NCBI GenBank assembly: GCA_035532215.1
Contig: DATKRK010000320.1
Location: 1-7,506 of the forward strand
DNA length: 7,506 nucleotides
From: JAICIG01 sp035532215
GTDB lineage: Bacteria > Planctomycetota > Planctomycetia > Pirellulales > JAICIG01
Direction of reading: 5' to 3'
Shown: in pieces, positions 6,191-7,506 of the stretch
Numbering within the stretch: the stretch's first letter is position 1
Layout: each line of letters begins with the position of its first letter
The notes under the pieces: model-generated
The model's input: the letters and a program-made list of their open reading frames with translations, nothing else
What the model was told of the DNA's origin: nothing
The model's database searches: none
Position numbers and translations under genes: made by a program

Positions 6191-6211
6191 CTACGTAGCC
6201 GTACGTGCGCC

Positions 6212-6240
6212 TCGACGATCTGCCGGGCGACTTGCATAAT
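6212..6240 (+). promoter_or_regulatory. Candidate sigma-70-type promoter for thiO
   Basis: TCGACG (6212-6217, four of six matches to TTGACA) and CATAAT (6235-6240, five of six matches to TATAAT) are spaced exactly 17 bases. Transcription would begin near 6247, giving a leader of about 40 bases. It lies directly after the repeat cluster, which agrees with thiO being its own transcription unit. Confidence 0.45.
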
Positions 6241-6287
6241 GGCGGGCAGGCGGGGTGAATGGCGAACGTTGCGGAAGCGGGAAGTTC

Positions 6288-7403
6288 ATGACAGACGCAT
6301 TGATCGTCGGCGGCGGCGTGATCGGGCTCTCGCTGGCCTACGAACTGGCTGGCGAGGGCTGTAAAGTCCGGCTCCTCGATCGCGGCGCCCCAGGGCGCGA
6401 AGCGTCGTGGGCCGGCGCGGGCATCCTGCCCCCGGCGAGCGCCGAACCGGAAATCGATCCCTATGAACAACTGCTGCAGCTCAGCAACGAGTTGCACCGC
6501 GCCTGGTCGGCTCGTTTGCGAGAGGAAACGGGCGTCGATAACGGCTATCGCCGTTGCGGAGGTATCTATCTGGCCCGCGACGCTGCGACGAAAACCCAAC
6601 TCGATCGGGCGGCGGAAGCGTGGCGGCAGCAAGGCGTGGCGGTCGAGACGCTCTCACCGGACGAGCTGGCCTCGCGCGAACCGTCGCTGGCCGGCGGCGC
6701 CGTCTCGCCGGCCTTGCGAGCGGCCTACTTTTTGCCCGACGAAACCCAACTGCGCAATCCGCGACATCTGAAAGCGCTGCTGGCCGGCTGCGCGCTGCGC
6801 GGCGTGGAAATCAGCGCCGGCATCGCCGTCGAAGACTTTCTCGTGCGCGGCGAACGCATCGAGCGCGTGCTCACGAGCAGCGGCCCGCTCGAGGCCGAGC
6901 AGGTTTGCCTGACGAGCGGGCCGTGGACCAAGACGCTGCTGTCGCGACTGGGAGTTCGAACGGCTCTGAAACCGATTCGCGGCCAGATTGCCCTGCTCAG
7001 CGCCGCCCGTCCGCTGTTGCGGTCGATCGTCAACGAGGGGCCCCGTTATCTTGTGCCCCGTCCGGACGGCCGGATTCTGGTCGGTTCGACCGAAGAAGAC
7101 GCCGGTTTCGAAAAGCTGACGACGGCCGGCGGCATCGGCGGGTTGCTCGAATTCGCCTTGTCGCTCGCGCCCGGCTTGAAGGCGGCGCAACTCGAACAGT
7201 GCTGGGCCGGACTGCGGCCGAACACGCTCGACGGCCGCCCCTACCTGGGCCAGATTCCCGGCCTGGCGAACGCCTATGTCGCCGCCGGGCATTTCCGCAG
7301 CGGTTTGCAATTATCGCCCGGCACGGCCGCCGTGATGAGCCGGCTGATGCGCGGGCTTGATCCCCAGTTCGATCTGACACCGTTTCGCGTCGATCGCGGT
7401 TGA
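6288..7403 (+). CDS. thiO: Glycine oxidase ThiO (FAD-dependent)
   Basis: 371-aa DAO-family flavoenzyme. It oxidises glycine with O2 to dehydroglycine (iminoacetate) and H2O2; dehydroglycine feeds formation of the thiazole ring of thiamine. The FAD-binding Rossmann motif is at the N-terminus (ALIVGGGVIGLSLAYEL, GGGVIG 8-13; LLDRG 29-33), then the ASWAGAGIL loop (39-47). Substrate-site candidates are Tyr254 (YLVPR), Arg310 (WAGLRP) and Arg337 (GHFRSG). These correspond to Tyr246, Arg302 and Arg329 of the Bacillus subtilis enzyme as I recall it, all at a constant offset of eight, which supports the ThiO call over other DAO-family oxidases. The ATG at 6288 starts right at the Rossmann fold with GGGA five bases before it; a longer frame from 6255 adds 11 unlikely residues. 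Neither thiS nor thiG is in view, and the gene appears to be a single-gene unit. Confidence 0.87.
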   Translation: MTDALIVGGGVIGLSLAYELAGEGCKVRLLDRGAPGREASWAGAGILPPASAEPEIDPYEQLLQLSNELHRAWSARLREETGVDNGYRRCGGIYLARDAATKTQLDRAAEAWRQQGVAVETLSPDELASREPSLAGGAVSPALRAAYFLPDETQLRNPRHLKALLAGCALRGVEISAGIAVEDFLVRGERIERVLTSSGPLEAEQVCLTSGPWTKTLLSRLGVRTALKPIRGQIALLSAARPLLRSIVNEGPRYLVPRPDGRILVGSTEEDAGFEKLTTAGGIGGLLEFALSLAPGLKAAQLEQCWAGLRPNTLDGRPYLGQIPGLANAYVAAGHFRSGLQLSPGTAAVMSRLMRGLDPQFDLTPFRVDRG

Positions 7404-7458
7404 CGGGCGAAGCTTATACCGCACGCGGGCGCCAACGAGTCGCTTGGGCGGCGTGTGT

Positions 7459-7503
7459 GGCGGCCTTCCAGGCCGTCAATCGTCGACGGCCTGGAAGGCC
7501 GCC
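7459..7503. terminator. 19-bp perfect inverted repeat after thiO (terminator or second REP-like family)
   Basis: GGCGGCCTTCCAGGCCGTC (7459-7477) is matched exactly by its reverse complement at 7485-7503 around a seven-base loop. It starts 55 bases after the thiO stop and can form a very stable stem. Each arm is also a mini-hairpin on its own: CGGCCT, loop TCC, AGGCCG. The base heads before each arm are GTGG (7457-7460) and, in the opposite strand, GGGG. The two-arm layout copies that of the 6147-6188 repeat with different sequence. The window ends three bases later, so a U-tract or further units cannot be seen. Confidence 0.6.
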
Positions 7504-7506
7504 CCA

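Noticed and set aside
6113..6191. CRISPR array considered for the repeated 20-base units
   Set aside because: The spacers are about 10 bases, one copy is inverted, and there are only three units; the hairpin-plus-head pattern fits REP elements instead.

Overview
The window looks like a chromosomal segment of a planctomycete (Planctomycetota, plausibly Pirellulales-like). The DNA is GC-rich. It encodes a Planctomycete-type cytochrome C protein with two CxxCH haem sites. It also encodes a Ser/Thr kinase with the small N-terminal domain often found on planctomycete kinases. Genes are spaced widely and separated by palindromic repeats. The lineage call is inferred from protein style; no rRNA or marker gene is present.

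Layout: positions 1-188 hold a 73-nt compound stem-loop just beyond the 3' end of the first gene. Three genes on the minus strand follow. The first (189-2057) is an exported dihaem cytochrome fused to a peptidase-MA-like domain that seems to have lost its zinc ligands. The second (2207-2905) is a small zincin-type protein with an intact HELGH motif. The third (3259-4797) is a membrane-anchored Ser/Thr protein kinase. A divergent intergenic region of about 400 bases (4798-5205) contains a 20-bp perfect palindrome directly in front of the kinase start. Three genes on the plus strand come next. A glutaredoxin-like protein (5206-5445) overlaps by one base a TIGR04282/DUF2064 glycosyl/nucleotidyl-transferase (5445-6113). 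Glycine oxidase ThiO (6288-7403) follows behind its own candidate promoter.

How the genes relate: the glutaredoxin-like and DUF2064 genes are a translationally coupled pair. ThiO is probably a separate transcription unit, because a dense palindromic block separates it from the pair and another inverted repeat closes it. The cytochrome and the HELGH protein are adjacent on one strand, but each has its own ribosome-binding site and the cytochrome has a candidate promoter, so a shared function is only a possibility. The window shows no transposase, tRNA, rRNA or CRISPR array.

The most interesting non-coding signal is at 6110-6190: three copies of a short hairpin preceded by GTAG or GTGG, two direct and one inverted. 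This is the architecture of REP/BIME elements. The first copy supplies the TAG stop codon of the upstream gene. A second, differently sequenced pair with a similar design lies at 7457-7506. The most interesting protein signal is the apparent pseudo-protease domain fused to the dihaem cytochrome.
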